NCBI GenBank assembly: GCA_019912395.1
Contig: JAIOIH010000050.1
Span: 116,651 to 155,354 of the forward strand
From: Flavobacteriales bacterium
Lineage (GTDB): Bacteria > Bacteroidota > Bacteroidia > Flavobacteriales_F > PHOS-HE28
Reading direction: 5' to 3'
DNA: 38,704 nucleotides
A program made the position numbers and the translations under genes. This document shows, piece by piece, positions 25,401 through 35,018 of the stretch (positions within the stretch are counted from its first letter, which is position 1; every line of letters begins with the position of its first letter). The notes beneath the pieces are model-generated. The model saw only the letters and a program-made list of their open reading frames with translations, had not been told where the DNA came from and ran no database searches.

Positions 25401-25514
25401 CACCTTGGTGGCCATGCGCTCGAACGAGTTGGTGAAAATGGAGAACGACAATTGCCAGAGGCAAGCGAGCGTCAACAGGATGGTGAACACCCAGAGCGCA
25501 CCTTTATTCTGCAT
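22425..25514 (-). CDS. secDF: Fused protein translocase subunit SecDF
   Basis: 1029 residues, the fused SecD-SecF form common in Bacteroidota. The N-terminal membrane helix is followed by the SecD D1 motif NLGLDLKGGMAVTLEVD, a large periplasmic region with RIQIELPGVKDKDRVRNVL, the conserved IAIVLDGYVVSAPNVMGEI, and the membrane block ending GMAVDANVLINERIREELRN. The SecF half begins near residue 700 with FNYGVDFSGGRQYVVKFDK and ends with the GFSINDTVVVFDRIREYLQD motif and four more helices. It uses the proton gradient to pull preproteins from the SecYEG channel, upstream of T9SS and outer-membrane export. About residues 290-345 are an acidic, low-complexity insertion (KADSTDILSEDSLADALTTD), typical of linker expansion. 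Single gene with its own promoter and terminator. Confidence 0.97.
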   Translation of the reverse strand: MQNKGALWVFTILLTLACLWQLSFSIFTNSFERMATKVATAHADSVVAVPGNEALDFDSIRLAFENRYIREHDDQVVYPVLGYTYKECKEKEMNLGLDLKGGMAVTLEVDIPDLVDNLSGNSQDPAFRSAWEAARGQLSSSTEDFITLFDEQFRKAAPNGSLAAIFSTQDNASMFPRESTNDQVIASLREQAQIALNNTEKILRTRIDKFGVAQPSIQKQSLSGRIQIELPGVKDKDRVRNVLQSTANLEFWETFDNNDVYMKLSEANDRLSGMLHPDLARQDSIKKAEKEAIAADTTVTAKADSTDILSEDSLADALTTDSLGNDTALTDEESLAKSPLLNQGRLQLNIMNNQVVRGDVVGYAAVSDTAIVNKLLLMSPPKSPDPSQVLKLAWSAKPVRMGTADGRERDFLALHALRGPRGGKPKLDGSYITDARQDFDMKGDAEVSMQMNAEGAQKWKLMTGENVGKQIAIVLDGYVVSAPNVMGEIPGGRSSITMGGADDRNKQLEDATDLANVLKAGALPAPARIIDETVVGPSLGAENISRGMWSFLLSIIMVMAFMVLYYNGSGWVANVALLANIFILLGTLASIQASLTLPGIAGIILTVGMAVDANVLINERIREELRNGKAVKTAVDLGYKHALSAILDSNITSFVMAIILYFFGGGPVKGFATTLAIGILTSLFTAIFISRLIIDRRLEKGKKISFWHNWNKDIFAHVKIDFMKKRFVMYAVSGVLILVGLVSMFTRGFNYGVDFSGGRQYVVKFDKPVNVESVREALEGAFTTEDNTKSSVNVKTYGGSDQVKITTNYMINEATTSADQIVEGKLNGALAQLGGAPPIESRKVDPVISDDIRNKSVWAVGLSLIFIFVYILLRFRNWKFGLGAVLSLMHDALIVMGIYSLFYSVMPFSMEIDEQFIAAILTVIGFSINDTVVVFDRIREYLQDHRRDPWGQVFNKGINSTLGRTINTSLTVLIVLLIIFLFGADSIKGFVFAMLVGIGVGTYSSIFVASAIVVDLHKDEVPVKAKIKG

Positions 25515-25582
25515 GAGGGGAAACGAATTGGTTTTTCAGATAGCGCCGCCCGACCGCACGTAAGGTCCGGCCAACGGGGCGG

Positions 25583-25590
25583 CAAATATA
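25583..25590 (-). promoter_or_regulatory. -7 box for secDF
   Basis: TATATTTG on the minus strand, an exact TAnnTTTG match about 70 bp before the secDF ATG. No clear -33 TTTG accompanies it. Confidence 0.55.
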
Positions 25591-25682
25591 GAAGGATAGG
25601 CACGCGGCCCGACCGCGATCGGCAGGATGGACCGAATTCGTGGAAAAAAGACCGCTCCGCACGTCCATGGCCAGCGCTGCGG

Positions 25683-25690
25683 TACCTTCG
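25683..25690 (+). promoter_or_regulatory. -7 box for the FG-GAP protein gene
   Basis: TACCTTCG, identical to the box ahead of glnN, giving a leader of about 40 bp to the ATG at 25737. Confidence 0.45.
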
Positions 25691-25736
25691 TCGTCCCGCT
25701 CTCCTTGCGCTCTCCCTTCACCTTTCACAACCCGAC

Positions 25737-27989
25737 ATGATCACCCGCCGGCTCCTCATTCTGCTGCTCGCCACCGGTCCGCTCTGGTCCCACGCCCAGG
25801 TCAACCTCACGTTCGACCCGGCCATTCCGGTGAGCAGGAACGGCGTTCAACTCGGCATGCCTTGGGCGGGCGGCCTGAACGCGCCGCAGATCTCCCCGAT
25901 CGACCTGGACCAGGACGGGATCATGGACCTGTTCCTCTTCGATCGCTCCGGCGACAAGCCGATCTTCCTACTGAACACCGGCACCGCCGATCAGCCCCTT
26001 TTTACCCCCACGCGGGAGTACGACCATGTGTACCCCTTTCCGCTCCTTCACGATTGGGCGCTGCTTCGCGATTACAATTGCGACGGCAAGGCCGACATCT
26101 TCGCGTACACCAACGGGGCTTTTGGCGTTTACCGCAACACCAGCGACGCCTCGGGCCTCTCATTCACTTTGGTGGACGACCAAGTGGGCAGCAACTACGT
26201 GCCCACCATCAGCCCCAACCTGTACATCAGCAATGTGGACCTGCCCGGGATCGCGGACATCGATGGCGATGGGGACATGGACGTGCTCACCTTCAGTATC
26301 TGGGGCAACTACCTGGAGTACCACAAGAACTTGAGCATGGAGCTGTACGGGACCTGTGACAGCTTGACCTATGAGGTTCGTAGCCGGTGCTGGGGCGATT
26401 TCCGCGAATCGGTGAGCGGAAACACGGTTGAATTGAACGTCCCCTGCTCGGACAACGTTCCCAATCCCGAGATGCCACCACAGGGTCATGATGCCATCGC
26501 AGCGGCGAACGAGGCCCGGGCCCATTCCGGCAGCACCATACTTCCCTTGGACCTGGACGGCGACGGCGACATGGACCTCATCCTCGGCGATTTCCTTTCC
26601 CCGAACCTCACGGCATTGATCAACGGCGGCACAGTGGCCCACGCTTCCATGATCTCTGCTGACAGCCTCTTCCCTGTTTACGACCAACGCGTCTACTTCG
26701 AACAGTTCCTGAGCCCCTTCCTCCTAGACATCGATGGCGATGGCAAGCGCGACCTGGTGGTGGCCCCCAACTCCACCACGGCTGCCGAGAACGCCCACGG
26801 CACATGGTACTACAGGAACACGGGCACGGACTCGGCACCGGTGTTCCAGTTCCAGCAGAATGACCTCTTCCAGCGGGACATGTTGGAATTCGGTGAAGGT
26901 GCCCGGCCAGTCCTCTTCGACCACAACGGGGACGGACTGATGGACCTGGTGGTGGCCAATGAGGGATATTTCCAGCCTGGGGCCAACTACCAAGGCAGGC
27001 TTGCGCTGTTGGAGAACACGGGCACGGCCACGGCGCCTGCCTTCAACATGGTATCGGAGGATTACGGGCAGCTGGCGGCGCTCGGCTTCGGACCGGGTGT
27101 ACATCCGGGCTTTGGCGATGTGAACGGCGATGGCCGTCCGGAGATGATCCTGGGGGATGCTGCGGGGAACCTCCACTTGTTCAACAACACGTCCAGCGGA
27201 CCGGTGGCGCAGTTCCAGCTGGCACAAGCCCTACTGACCGATGACGTCGGCACCGTGATCGACGTGGGCGCCAACGCCACACCACAACTTTTCGACTTGG
27301 ACTCGGACGGCCTGCTCGACCTGATCATCGGGGAGCGGAACGGCAACCTCAACTATTACCGCAACTCCGGAACGGCGCAAGTGCCCATCTGGCATTTGGA
27401 AAATGCGAACCTGGGCGGAGTGCGCGTGAACGAGTACTGGAGCACCACCGGATATAGTGTGCCCTTCCTTCAGGTGGACAACGATGGCGGCACGGTCTGC
27501 TATTCGGGAAGCGAGGTCGGGGGCATCCATCGCTACGAGGGCATCACCGGCAACGTGGGTGGAACGTGGAACCTGACGGACAGCGTGTGGGAAGGGCTGG
27601 ATGAAGGCATCCGGACCGCGGTGGCGTTGTACGACTTCACCGGGGACGGAGAGCTTGATGCCGTGGTGGGCAATTACCGGGGCGGTCTCAGCTTTTGGTC
27701 CAGTGGGATCTGGTCCGGCATCGATGGAACCTCATCCATTTCCCCGGAAAACGCGTTCAGCTTGGCGCCCAATCCGGCCGCTCGCTCCGTGGACATCCTG
27801 ATGCATATCCCCGTGGGGCCGGACGTGCAGGTGGAGCTGTTTGATGATCTGGGACGGACGGTCCGAAATCTTTCCATTGGGAAGCCGCAGGTCCGAATGG
27901 ACCTGGAAAGCCTCTCGCCCGGCCTTTACACCATGCGCTTGGTCAGCGGGAATGCCCAATGGAACAGGCGCTTGGTAGTGGTGCGGTGA
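25737..27989 (+). CDS. FG-GAP/VCBS repeat protein with T9SS sorting domain
   Basis: 750 aa from the ATG at 25737, which starts a signal peptide (MITRRLLILLLATGPLWS, cleavage near SHAQ). The same frame stays open far upstream, but there it is antisense to secDF. Nine calcium-binding-type D-x-D/N-x-D-G repeats punctuate the protein, for example DLDQDGIMDLFLF, DIDGDGDMDVLTF, DLDGDGDMDLILGDF, DVNGDGRPEMILGD and DFTGDGELDAVVGN, as expected for an FG-GAP/VCBS beta-propeller. The last 75 residues (FSLAPNPAARSVDILMHIPV to RRLVVVR) are a type A T9SS sorting domain. It is predicted to be a secreted or surface-attached adhesin-like or matrix protein; no catalytic domain is seen. Confidence 0.92.
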   Translation: MITRRLLILLLATGPLWSHAQVNLTFDPAIPVSRNGVQLGMPWAGGLNAPQISPIDLDQDGIMDLFLFDRSGDKPIFLLNTGTADQPLFTPTREYDHVYPFPLLHDWALLRDYNCDGKADIFAYTNGAFGVYRNTSDASGLSFTLVDDQVGSNYVPTISPNLYISNVDLPGIADIDGDGDMDVLTFSIWGNYLEYHKNLSMELYGTCDSLTYEVRSRCWGDFRESVSGNTVELNVPCSDNVPNPEMPPQGHDAIAAANEARAHSGSTILPLDLDGDGDMDLILGDFLSPNLTALINGGTVAHASMISADSLFPVYDQRVYFEQFLSPFLLDIDGDGKRDLVVAPNSTTAAENAHGTWYYRNTGTDSAPVFQFQQNDLFQRDMLEFGEGARPVLFDHNGDGLMDLVVANEGYFQPGANYQGRLALLENTGTATAPAFNMVSEDYGQLAALGFGPGVHPGFGDVNGDGRPEMILGDAAGNLHLFNNTSSGPVAQFQLAQALLTDDVGTVIDVGANATPQLFDLDSDGLLDLIIGERNGNLNYYRNSGTAQVPIWHLENANLGGVRVNEYWSTTGYSVPFLQVDNDGGTVCYSGSEVGGIHRYEGITGNVGGTWNLTDSVWEGLDEGIRTAVALYDFTGDGELDAVVGNYRGGLSFWSSGIWSGIDGTSSISPENAFSLAPNPAARSVDILMHIPVGPDVQVELFDDLGRTVRNLSIGKPQVRMDLESLSPGLYTMRLVSGNAQWNRRLVVVR

Positions 27990-28183
27990 TCGGAGCTCAA
28001 TTTCATTTCGTGGGCGTAGATCCCTGCGGAAGAATTTCCATTTTGCCGCGTTCATCTTCACCGCTGCGGAATGCCAGACCAAAGGCACAAGACATTATCC
28101 GGTCGCCCTCCAAGCTTATGGATCCGGTCGGCAAAAGCCCGGTCTGCTGTTCGGGATGTATTTTGCCCTCGAATTCAGCATCC

Positions 28184-31153
28184 ATGCATTCGTCCAGGAC
28201 CTCGGTCCGCTCATTGGTTTTGACAGCGTCCTTGGCCATTTGCCTACTTCCCTCATACGGCCAAGTCTACGATTGGTCCATGGTGCCCGGCCTGACCTCT
28301 GGCGCACAAACCAACCTTGGGCTTTACTACGGCCCGCGGAACTATATCTCTGCGGGCACCTTCAATGCGGCCGCCTTTTCACAGTTCGGTTCATTCCAGA
28401 GCTGCAGCGAAACAGTCACCGCCGGATGGGGGCCAAGTTCCATCTCTCTCTCGGGCTACTGGGCAACGCCGGCATCCCCGTTCTCGAGCCATACCCCATG
28501 GCCGTATGAATTCCTTTGGCATTGCAGTTTCGACGAGACCTTCGGTTATCAGCACCCTTCCACGTTCTACGCCGGAGTTCTATCCTTGAATCTCTTTGAG
28601 GTCAGGTACGATGGGGCTGTTCGATACAATTACATGCTGTTCGAGCTGAAGGACAGCCTGACCGAAGGCGTGGAATACCGGTTCCAAGGACGCATTGCCG
28701 CCGCCGGGATCGCTCCAAGCCCGGAAAAACCCTATCTGGAACGGATCGGGGTTGCAGCCCTGTCCGACCTGCCCGTCCCGGATTCATCCTATGCCTTTAT
28801 GCCGGGCATGTCGCCTTTCGTGACCACCCCCGCCAATGAGTTGGTAACGGCCAGCTCGGTGGACCTGGACATCACCATTACCGGCCATGGTGAACGCCAT
28901 CTCGTAGTGGGCCTGTTCACGCCCATCGACTCCTTGCAGACCAGTTCGCCGGCCGTGCCGAACACGCAGTACCATTATGTCCTGGAAGATTTTTTTCTGT
29001 ACCGGCCCGCATGCAACTACGCCACCACCATGTTCTCAGAGCCGGAAGCCAATATCTGCCGCGAGGAGGTGGAGGACCTGCGTTTGCAATACGGCGGGGA
29101 CACCTCGCCTTACAGAGAATGGTATGTGGACGGTACATTCCAACAGGACAGTGTGCAGGATAGGCTCCTGGTCTATTATGGAGGAGCGCCGGAGACGATG
29201 ATCACCGCGATCACCGATACGGGAACCTGCCAAACCAGCAACACGTTCACGGTCAAGTGGCGCGGGGTGGACGTGAACCTGCCGGACACCTTCGCTGTCT
29301 GCGGCGATCCCGTTTTGTACGCGGTGCAACCCACCTTTCATAACGGCTATGGAAGCCAATTGAGCGCCACTTGGCAGGAACTTACCGGCACTTTCGCTTC
29401 GTACAACGAGCCTGAAGCCAGCGTAACCTTCCCGGACAGCGGGACCTATGCTTTGCGCTTGACCTATTATGGCTGCGAATTGCGCGATACGGTGGTGGTG
29501 GGGCCGGAACGCCCGTTGGTGGACACCACGACAGCGGGCGCTCCATCATGGCTCGTTGAAGTGGGCCCGGAGCATTGCGTGAACATGAACGATGGCTACG
29601 TGGCCGTGCATGACATGGGCTATCCGGGGACCTTGCATTATGATTGGTCCTCCGGAACCTCGTTCGGGACGGATACCTCCGCGACATACGGCCTGGGCGC
29701 GGGCCCCGTCCAGTTGCGGCTCCGGGATGATCAATACCGATGTGGCGACTTCACCCACGATGTGCCGCAACTGCTGGACTTGTGCGCGAAGATCCAGGGC
29801 GTGGTGTACGAAGATGGAACGTTCGACTGTGTTCGGGACAGCACCGAAACAGGCCTGGAACTGCGTACGGTGCTTGCGATGCCCGTTGGCAACATGGCCG
29901 TTACCGCTGCGGACGGAAGCTACGAAATGCTGGTGCCACCCGGTTCCTACACCGTGTCCGCGACGTATCCGGACCCCTTGGTAGGGAATTTCTGCGGCAA
30001 CGGATCGCCTGTTTCGCTGCCGCAGAGCGGGGCCGTGCTGGAGAACATCGATATCGCGGACACCACGCACATTCCGATCGTGGACATGGAGGTGAGCTAC
30101 ATCCAATGCAGCCCCGTGGTGATCGGCTCCAACAGCTCCGTCACCATAGCGGTAAGGAACAAGGGCGAGCTTCCCGCACAGCCAACCCTCCGTGTCCATG
30201 TTTCCCCCGGTGCGGCAGCCCTTTCAACGAACGTGACCGGCGGCGAATTCATCGGTTTCGCCGACGACACCTTGCTGATCCAGCCCTATACGCTCGTACC
30301 CGGCCAGCAGCGCGTGATCCTGGTGGCTTTCTCCCTGCCGGCCGATCCGGGCCTAATGGGCGATGTGGCAACCCTGCAGGCCGCCGTGGCCCCCCTGCCG
30401 GGCGAGCTTTCGTTGAATGACAATGTGCGCGTGCTGGAGCGGGAGATCTTGGCTTCCTACGATCCGAACGACAAACTGGTATCCCCCGTGGGAGACCGGT
30501 CCACGCATGCAGTGGACACCACGGTACACCGCTTGAATTACATGGTCCGGTTCCAGAACACGGGGAACTATCATGCCACTCATGTGCTGCTGGAAGATAC
30601 GTTGTCTCCTTTGCTGGACCCGGCTTCCCTGCGTGTTCTGGGGAGTTCGCATCCCATGCAGGCCTATGCGCTCGATTCCATCCTGTACTTCGAGTTTTCC
30701 TCCATCATGCTTCCCGACAGCGCTTCCGACCCCGAGGGCAGTCAAGGCTGGGTGATCTTCGAACTGGACGTAGCGCCCGGCGCGCAGTACGGGGACAGCA
30801 TCCGCAATATCGCGAACATCTATTTCGACCAGAACCCACCGATCATCACGCCACCGGCGACCACGCGGTTTGCTGCTCCATTGGCCACCGCATTGGCCGC
30901 CCCCCCGGCAGCTATAAAAGGGGCAAGCTTCATGTTGGTACCCAATCCGGCCCACCGATGGACGGCGGTCCGGGCATCAAATGCCGCCGGTCCGATACAG
31001 GACATCGAGTTGCTGGACATGCAGGGAAGACCGGTCCGAGCATCGATCTCCGATGGCCATGTGATCGGTCTCGACGGGCTGGCTTGCGGCACCTACGTCG
31101 TCCTGGTCCGGGGCCGGCATTCCGCAGAGCGCCTGAAGCTCTTGGTCCATTGA
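28184..31153 (+). CDS. Large T9SS cargo protein with DUF7619-like domain
   Basis: 989 aa from the ATG at 28184; the upstream open frame to 27959 overlaps the previous gene and is not signal-like, whereas MHSSRTSVRSLVLTASLAIC is a good signal peptide, cleaved near PSYGQ. The N-terminal half is all-beta and of unknown family. Around residues 540-620 is a carboxypeptidase-regulatory-like segment (IQGVVYEDGTFDCVRDSTET). About 755-905 is the repeat-domain type often labelled DUF7619 or DUF11-like (SYDPNDKLVSPVG, YMVRFQNTGNYHATHVLLED, ANIYFDQNPPIITPP). The last 75 residues (MLVPNPAHRWTAVRASNAAG to ERLKLLVH) are a T9SS sorting domain. It lies 194 bp after the FG-GAP gene, same strand. Predicted surface or secreted structural protein. 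Confidence 0.88.
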   Translation: MHSSRTSVRSLVLTASLAICLLPSYGQVYDWSMVPGLTSGAQTNLGLYYGPRNYISAGTFNAAAFSQFGSFQSCSETVTAGWGPSSISLSGYWATPASPFSSHTPWPYEFLWHCSFDETFGYQHPSTFYAGVLSLNLFEVRYDGAVRYNYMLFELKDSLTEGVEYRFQGRIAAAGIAPSPEKPYLERIGVAALSDLPVPDSSYAFMPGMSPFVTTPANELVTASSVDLDITITGHGERHLVVGLFTPIDSLQTSSPAVPNTQYHYVLEDFFLYRPACNYATTMFSEPEANICREEVEDLRLQYGGDTSPYREWYVDGTFQQDSVQDRLLVYYGGAPETMITAITDTGTCQTSNTFTVKWRGVDVNLPDTFAVCGDPVLYAVQPTFHNGYGSQLSATWQELTGTFASYNEPEASVTFPDSGTYALRLTYYGCELRDTVVVGPERPLVDTTTAGAPSWLVEVGPEHCVNMNDGYVAVHDMGYPGTLHYDWSSGTSFGTDTSATYGLGAGPVQLRLRDDQYRCGDFTHDVPQLLDLCAKIQGVVYEDGTFDCVRDSTETGLELRTVLAMPVGNMAVTAADGSYEMLVPPGSYTVSATYPDPLVGNFCGNGSPVSLPQSGAVLENIDIADTTHIPIVDMEVSYIQCSPVVIGSNSSVTIAVRNKGELPAQPTLRVHVSPGAAALSTNVTGGEFIGFADDTLLIQPYTLVPGQQRVILVAFSLPADPGLMGDVATLQAAVAPLPGELSLNDNVRVLEREILASYDPNDKLVSPVGDRSTHAVDTTVHRLNYMVRFQNTGNYHATHVLLEDTLSPLLDPASLRVLGSSHPMQAYALDSILYFEFSSIMLPDSASDPEGSQGWVIFELDVAPGAQYGDSIRNIANIYFDQNPPIITPPATTRFAAPLATALAAPPAAIKGASFMLVPNPAHRWTAVRASNAAGPIQDIELLDMQGRPVRASISDGHVIGLDGLACGTYVVLVRGRHSAERLKLLVH

Positions 31154-31252
31154 ACCCGCAATGGTAGTAGGCGCTCCGCGCCTCCGCGAAAAAGCGCAGG
31201 AGCCGCCCCTTTCGGGACAGCCCCTGCAAGCTGTTGCAAGCCGAATGCCGGC

Positions 31253-32281
<1,029 letters not shown>

Positions 32282-32406
32282 TCAATATCTCTGAACAGCG
32301 GGCCAAAATGGCCCTAGCGGATGCCTTCCAGCCTCCTTCCTCCCACATCAACCAAGCCGTCCCATGGCTCTTTATCCTCGGATCGCGTACCTTACCTGCC
32401 GGAAAA

Positions 32407-33048
32407 ATGAGGGAGCAGGACATCGAATTGGCAACCCTGGAGGTGGATCTACGTCTACCATCCGCATGGAAAGGCATGGAACCAACGGAACCAGGGTACG
32501 ACGGGGTCATCGAGGGCTGCTTGGCAGGCAATCGTCGGAGCCAGCAGCGCGTCTACGAGCTGTTCTATGGGAAAATGATGGCCGTATGCCTGCGCTACAC
32601 CAAGAACCACGATCAGGCGAAGGACATCCTGCAGGATGGCTTCATCAAGGTGTTCCGCAACCTGGCCCACTTCAATCAGGCTGGCAGCTTCGAGGGGTGG
32701 GTGCGCAAGATCATGGTGAACACCGCGATCGATCATTTCAGGCGTGCCCGGCATTCCTACCTCCTGCTGGGCGAGGACCGCAGCATGGAGGAATTCGAGG
32801 ATATCGCCGAGAGCGAGGAAGTAGAGGACGATGCAGCCTTCGAACTGAAACCGGCGGACGTGATCAATGCCATGCAAAAATTGACGCCCGCCTACCGAAC
32901 GGTCTTCAACCTATACGTCTTTGAAGAAATGACCCATAAAGAGATCGCAGCTACCTTGGGCATCAATATTGGTACCTCAAAGAGCAATTTGGCAAAAGCA
33001 AAGATCAACCTGAAGCGCTTGCTTGTAAAGGAGCATAAACTCCATTGA
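32407..33048 (+). CDS. ECF-type RNA polymerase sigma factor
   Basis: 213 aa from the ATG at 32407 (MREQDIELATLEVDLR); a start at 32476 (MEPTEPGYDGVIEGCLAGNR) is also possible, while the frame up to 32272 is not needed for the fold. Region 2 runs from RVYELFYGKMMAVCLRYTKN through HDQAKDILQDGFIKVFRNL to FEGWVRKIMVNTAIDHFRRA. A short acidic linker (SEEVEDDAAFEL) separates it from region 4 (MQKLTPAYRTVFNLYVFEEM, THKEIAATLGINIGTSKSNL), which binds the -35-type element. No anti-sigma zinc-finger protein is adjacent; instead a membrane protein follows after 3 bp, so it probably regulates or senses with this sigma. Confidence 0.92.
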   Translation: MREQDIELATLEVDLRLPSAWKGMEPTEPGYDGVIEGCLAGNRRSQQRVYELFYGKMMAVCLRYTKNHDQAKDILQDGFIKVFRNLAHFNQAGSFEGWVRKIMVNTAIDHFRRARHSYLLLGEDRSMEEFEDIAESEEVEDDAAFELKPADVINAMQKLTPAYRTVFNLYVFEEMTHKEIAATLGINIGTSKSNLAKAKINLKRLLVKEHKLH

Positions 33049-33051
33049 GAC

Positions 33052-34350
33052 ATGGCCGGAAGCATGAACGAATTGGATGCCTTTGAGCAACAGTTGAAGG
33101 AAAGCCTCGAACAGTACGAGGTACCTTACAACTCGGCCGATTGGGCACAGATGGAGCGGGCACTGTCCAGCGGTGTGCGCGGATGGGGACGCGGCAGGGC
33201 CTTGCTTACCGGCCTGTTGGTGGCCGGTGGCTTGCTGATCGGTGGCACCGCCTATTTCCTGGGCCGCGATACCGGCAACCCCATCGCGGTGAGCGGTGCG
33301 GTGTCCAACGAACAAACCGACACCACCCTTCCGGACCGGTCCAACACCTCCACGATGCCATCCCAAGCGAGCGGGCCGGCACAATTGCCAGCGGAGGCCA
33401 TGGTGGAACAAAGCATCGAGACCGATATGCCTCCTGTTTCCGAACAGGCGGTGACGCGAGGGCAGCACTCGGACATCACGGACCGTTCAACTCCATCGTC
33501 CACGACCAGCAAGGCGGCGATCACCTCAGGGGCGCCAATGACCGGCCCCGGGCCAACGGCACCGAAGAGCGCCGGTACGGCCTTCCGCGCCAGCGTCAAG
33601 GAAGCATGTCCCGGAATTCCGGTGGAATTCACCGTGGAACACATGCCGGAGGATGGGATCTACCTGTGGAACTTCGGCGACGGCAGCTTCAGCAACAAGC
33701 CGAACCCCCAACATGTATTCTCAAAACCGGGCAGCTATCAAGTAATGCTGTCGATGTCCTCTGCCGGTGCGGGCACCATCCACAACAAGCCCAGCAGCGA
33801 TATGATCGTGATCCACGATGCACCGTCCGCCGCGTTCAACATCCTGAAGATGGACTATGAGGGTCAAGTCCCCACGGTTCATTTCGAAAGCCGGGCCCTG
33901 GGTGCGAAGAGCTATCACTGGGACCTGGGAGATGGAAGTGTGAGCACATTGGCCCACCCCGATCACGTGTACAGGGAAAAAGGTGTCTATCAGGTGGTGC
34001 AGACCGTCACCAACGAGACGGGCTGCGTGGACCGGAAGGTAAAGGAGCTGCGCATCGATCGCGATTTCGACCTGAGCGCACCCAAGAGTTTTTCCCCCAA
34101 TGGTGACGGCAAGGAGGACAACTTCATGCCCCAGGCACTCCTCGACCTGAAGGTGAAATTCCAGTTGGCCGTGTACGACCCCGTCGGCAGCTTGGTGTAC
34201 AGCACGAGCGATGCCACCCGCCCCTGGTGCGGCAAGGTGAAGAACCAAGGTGCCGTATGCTCCGCCGGTGATTATGTCTGGGTGGTGGACGTGGAAGCCG
34301 CCAACCGGGCCACGGAGACCTTTACGGGTACAGTGAAGTTGCTTCCCTAG
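33052..34350 (+). CDS. Single-span membrane protein, two PKD domains, CHU_C-like end
   Basis: 432 residues (an inner Met at 33064, MNELDAFEQQ, is a plausible alternative start). A cytoplasmic segment of about 48 residues (FEQQLKESLEQYEVPYNSAD then WAQMERAL) precedes one membrane helix (about 50-70). A Ser/Thr/Pro-rich linker leads to two PKD domains (about 180-256 with WNFGDGS; 257-336 with WDLGDGS) and a gliding-motility/CHU_C-type C-terminus (SFSPNGDGKEDNF at 346-358, ending TGTVKLLP). It starts 3 bp after the ECF sigma gene, with AAAGGAG (33027-33033) partly pairable with CTCC (33040-33043). The cytoplasmic tail may act as an anti-sigma or co-regulator while the PKD part senses the periplasm or surface: inference from operon position only. 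Confidence 0.88.
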   Translation: MAGSMNELDAFEQQLKESLEQYEVPYNSADWAQMERALSSGVRGWGRGRALLTGLLVAGGLLIGGTAYFLGRDTGNPIAVSGAVSNEQTDTTLPDRSNTSTMPSQASGPAQLPAEAMVEQSIETDMPPVSEQAVTRGQHSDITDRSTPSSTTSKAAITSGAPMTGPGPTAPKSAGTAFRASVKEACPGIPVEFTVEHMPEDGIYLWNFGDGSFSNKPNPQHVFSKPGSYQVMLSMSSAGAGTIHNKPSSDMIVIHDAPSAAFNILKMDYEGQVPTVHFESRALGAKSYHWDLGDGSVSTLAHPDHVYREKGVYQVVQTVTNETGCVDRKVKELRIDRDFDLSAPKSFSPNGDGKEDNFMPQALLDLKVKFQLAVYDPVGSLVYSTSDATRPWCGKVKNQGAVCSAGDYVWVVDVEAANRATETFTGTVKLLP

Positions 34351-35018
34351 GGGGTAGAGGAACACGGCTTGTTCGATCGGATGGCGGTGGTGGGCCGAAA
34401 ACCCCGGGGGTATTCCGGGGTGGCATGTCGTCACTGGTCCGTCAGGACTATTGGACTGCGGTAGTATTGGTCGGTGGATCACCCTCCATCATGGGTGAAC
34501 TTCAACTCCCCAGTATCAGGGAAAGTTGAAGCGCTGACGATCGCGACACCGGCTTGTAGGCCGGGCTGCCTTCACGCCCCCGCGAGCCAAGGCATCACTC
34601 TCGAATGCGGTTCCTCGTTTTCCCGAATGGCAAGCCCCGCTTTCACGGAATCCCGGTAGGAGCAGTGTTGTCGGCATGTAGGGAACGCTCCTCATCTTTC
34701 CCCGGACACTCGTGATCGTTAATTGACCGGGTACTGGCGGAACCCAAGGACCGATCGGGGCTTGTACATCATCCTTGGGGATGGAGGGTGAATTGCCGGG
34801 AACCGGTGTGGTTCGGTGAACAGCGGAGCGTAGTGACGGTTGGCCTTTAAATGGTTGCCTTCACGTACCGAAAAAAGATCATCCGTCACCAGTTGAACTT
34901 TTTTTCCGACTTCATCGACGAAAATGGGCCATTCATCCATGAGATCGCCGATCAAAGTATAATTCCACTGCGGAGCGCATATTTTACGTGCCACTGATGC
35001 GAAGGCTAGTGCGTCACC
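34351..35018. other. Long intergenic gap before the terminal repeat protein
   Basis: About 670 bp with no well-supported gene. CCCCGG (34402-34407) pairs with CCGGGG (34415-34420); on the minus strand it is followed by TTTTC, resembling a terminator for something transcribed leftward. A leftward open frame at 34719-34994 is listed separately. The stretch around 34880-34990 is visibly AT-richer than the rest of the window. Confidence 0.45.
34719..34994 (-). CDS. Doubtful small protein or gene remnant (91 aa)
   Basis: I do not recognise it. The frame from a GTG at 34994 reads as ordinary protein in its first 60 residues (ICAPQWNYTLIGDLMDEWPI, VGKKVQLVTDDLFSVREGNH) and uses A/T-ending codons unlike neighbouring genes. 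The frame is also open upstream into the region of the next gene's start, so it may be the tail of a truncated gene rather than a complete one. No ribosome-binding site is evident. A terminator-like hairpin lies 300 bp downstream on this strand. Confidence 0.3.
   Translation of the reverse strand: MARKICAPQWNYTLIGDLMDEWPIFVDEVGKKVQLVTDDLFSVREGNHLKANRHYAPLFTEPHRFPAIHPPSPRMMYKPRSVLGFRQYPVN

Noticed and set aside
24486-25736. In-frame upstream extension of the FG-GAP protein, antisense to secDF
   Set aside because: It lacks protein character and overlaps an intact SecDF; the ATG at 25737 begins a clear signal peptide.
27959-28183. Longer start for the 989-residue protein
   Set aside because: It overlaps the end of the FG-GAP gene and has no signal peptide; the ATG at 28184 does.
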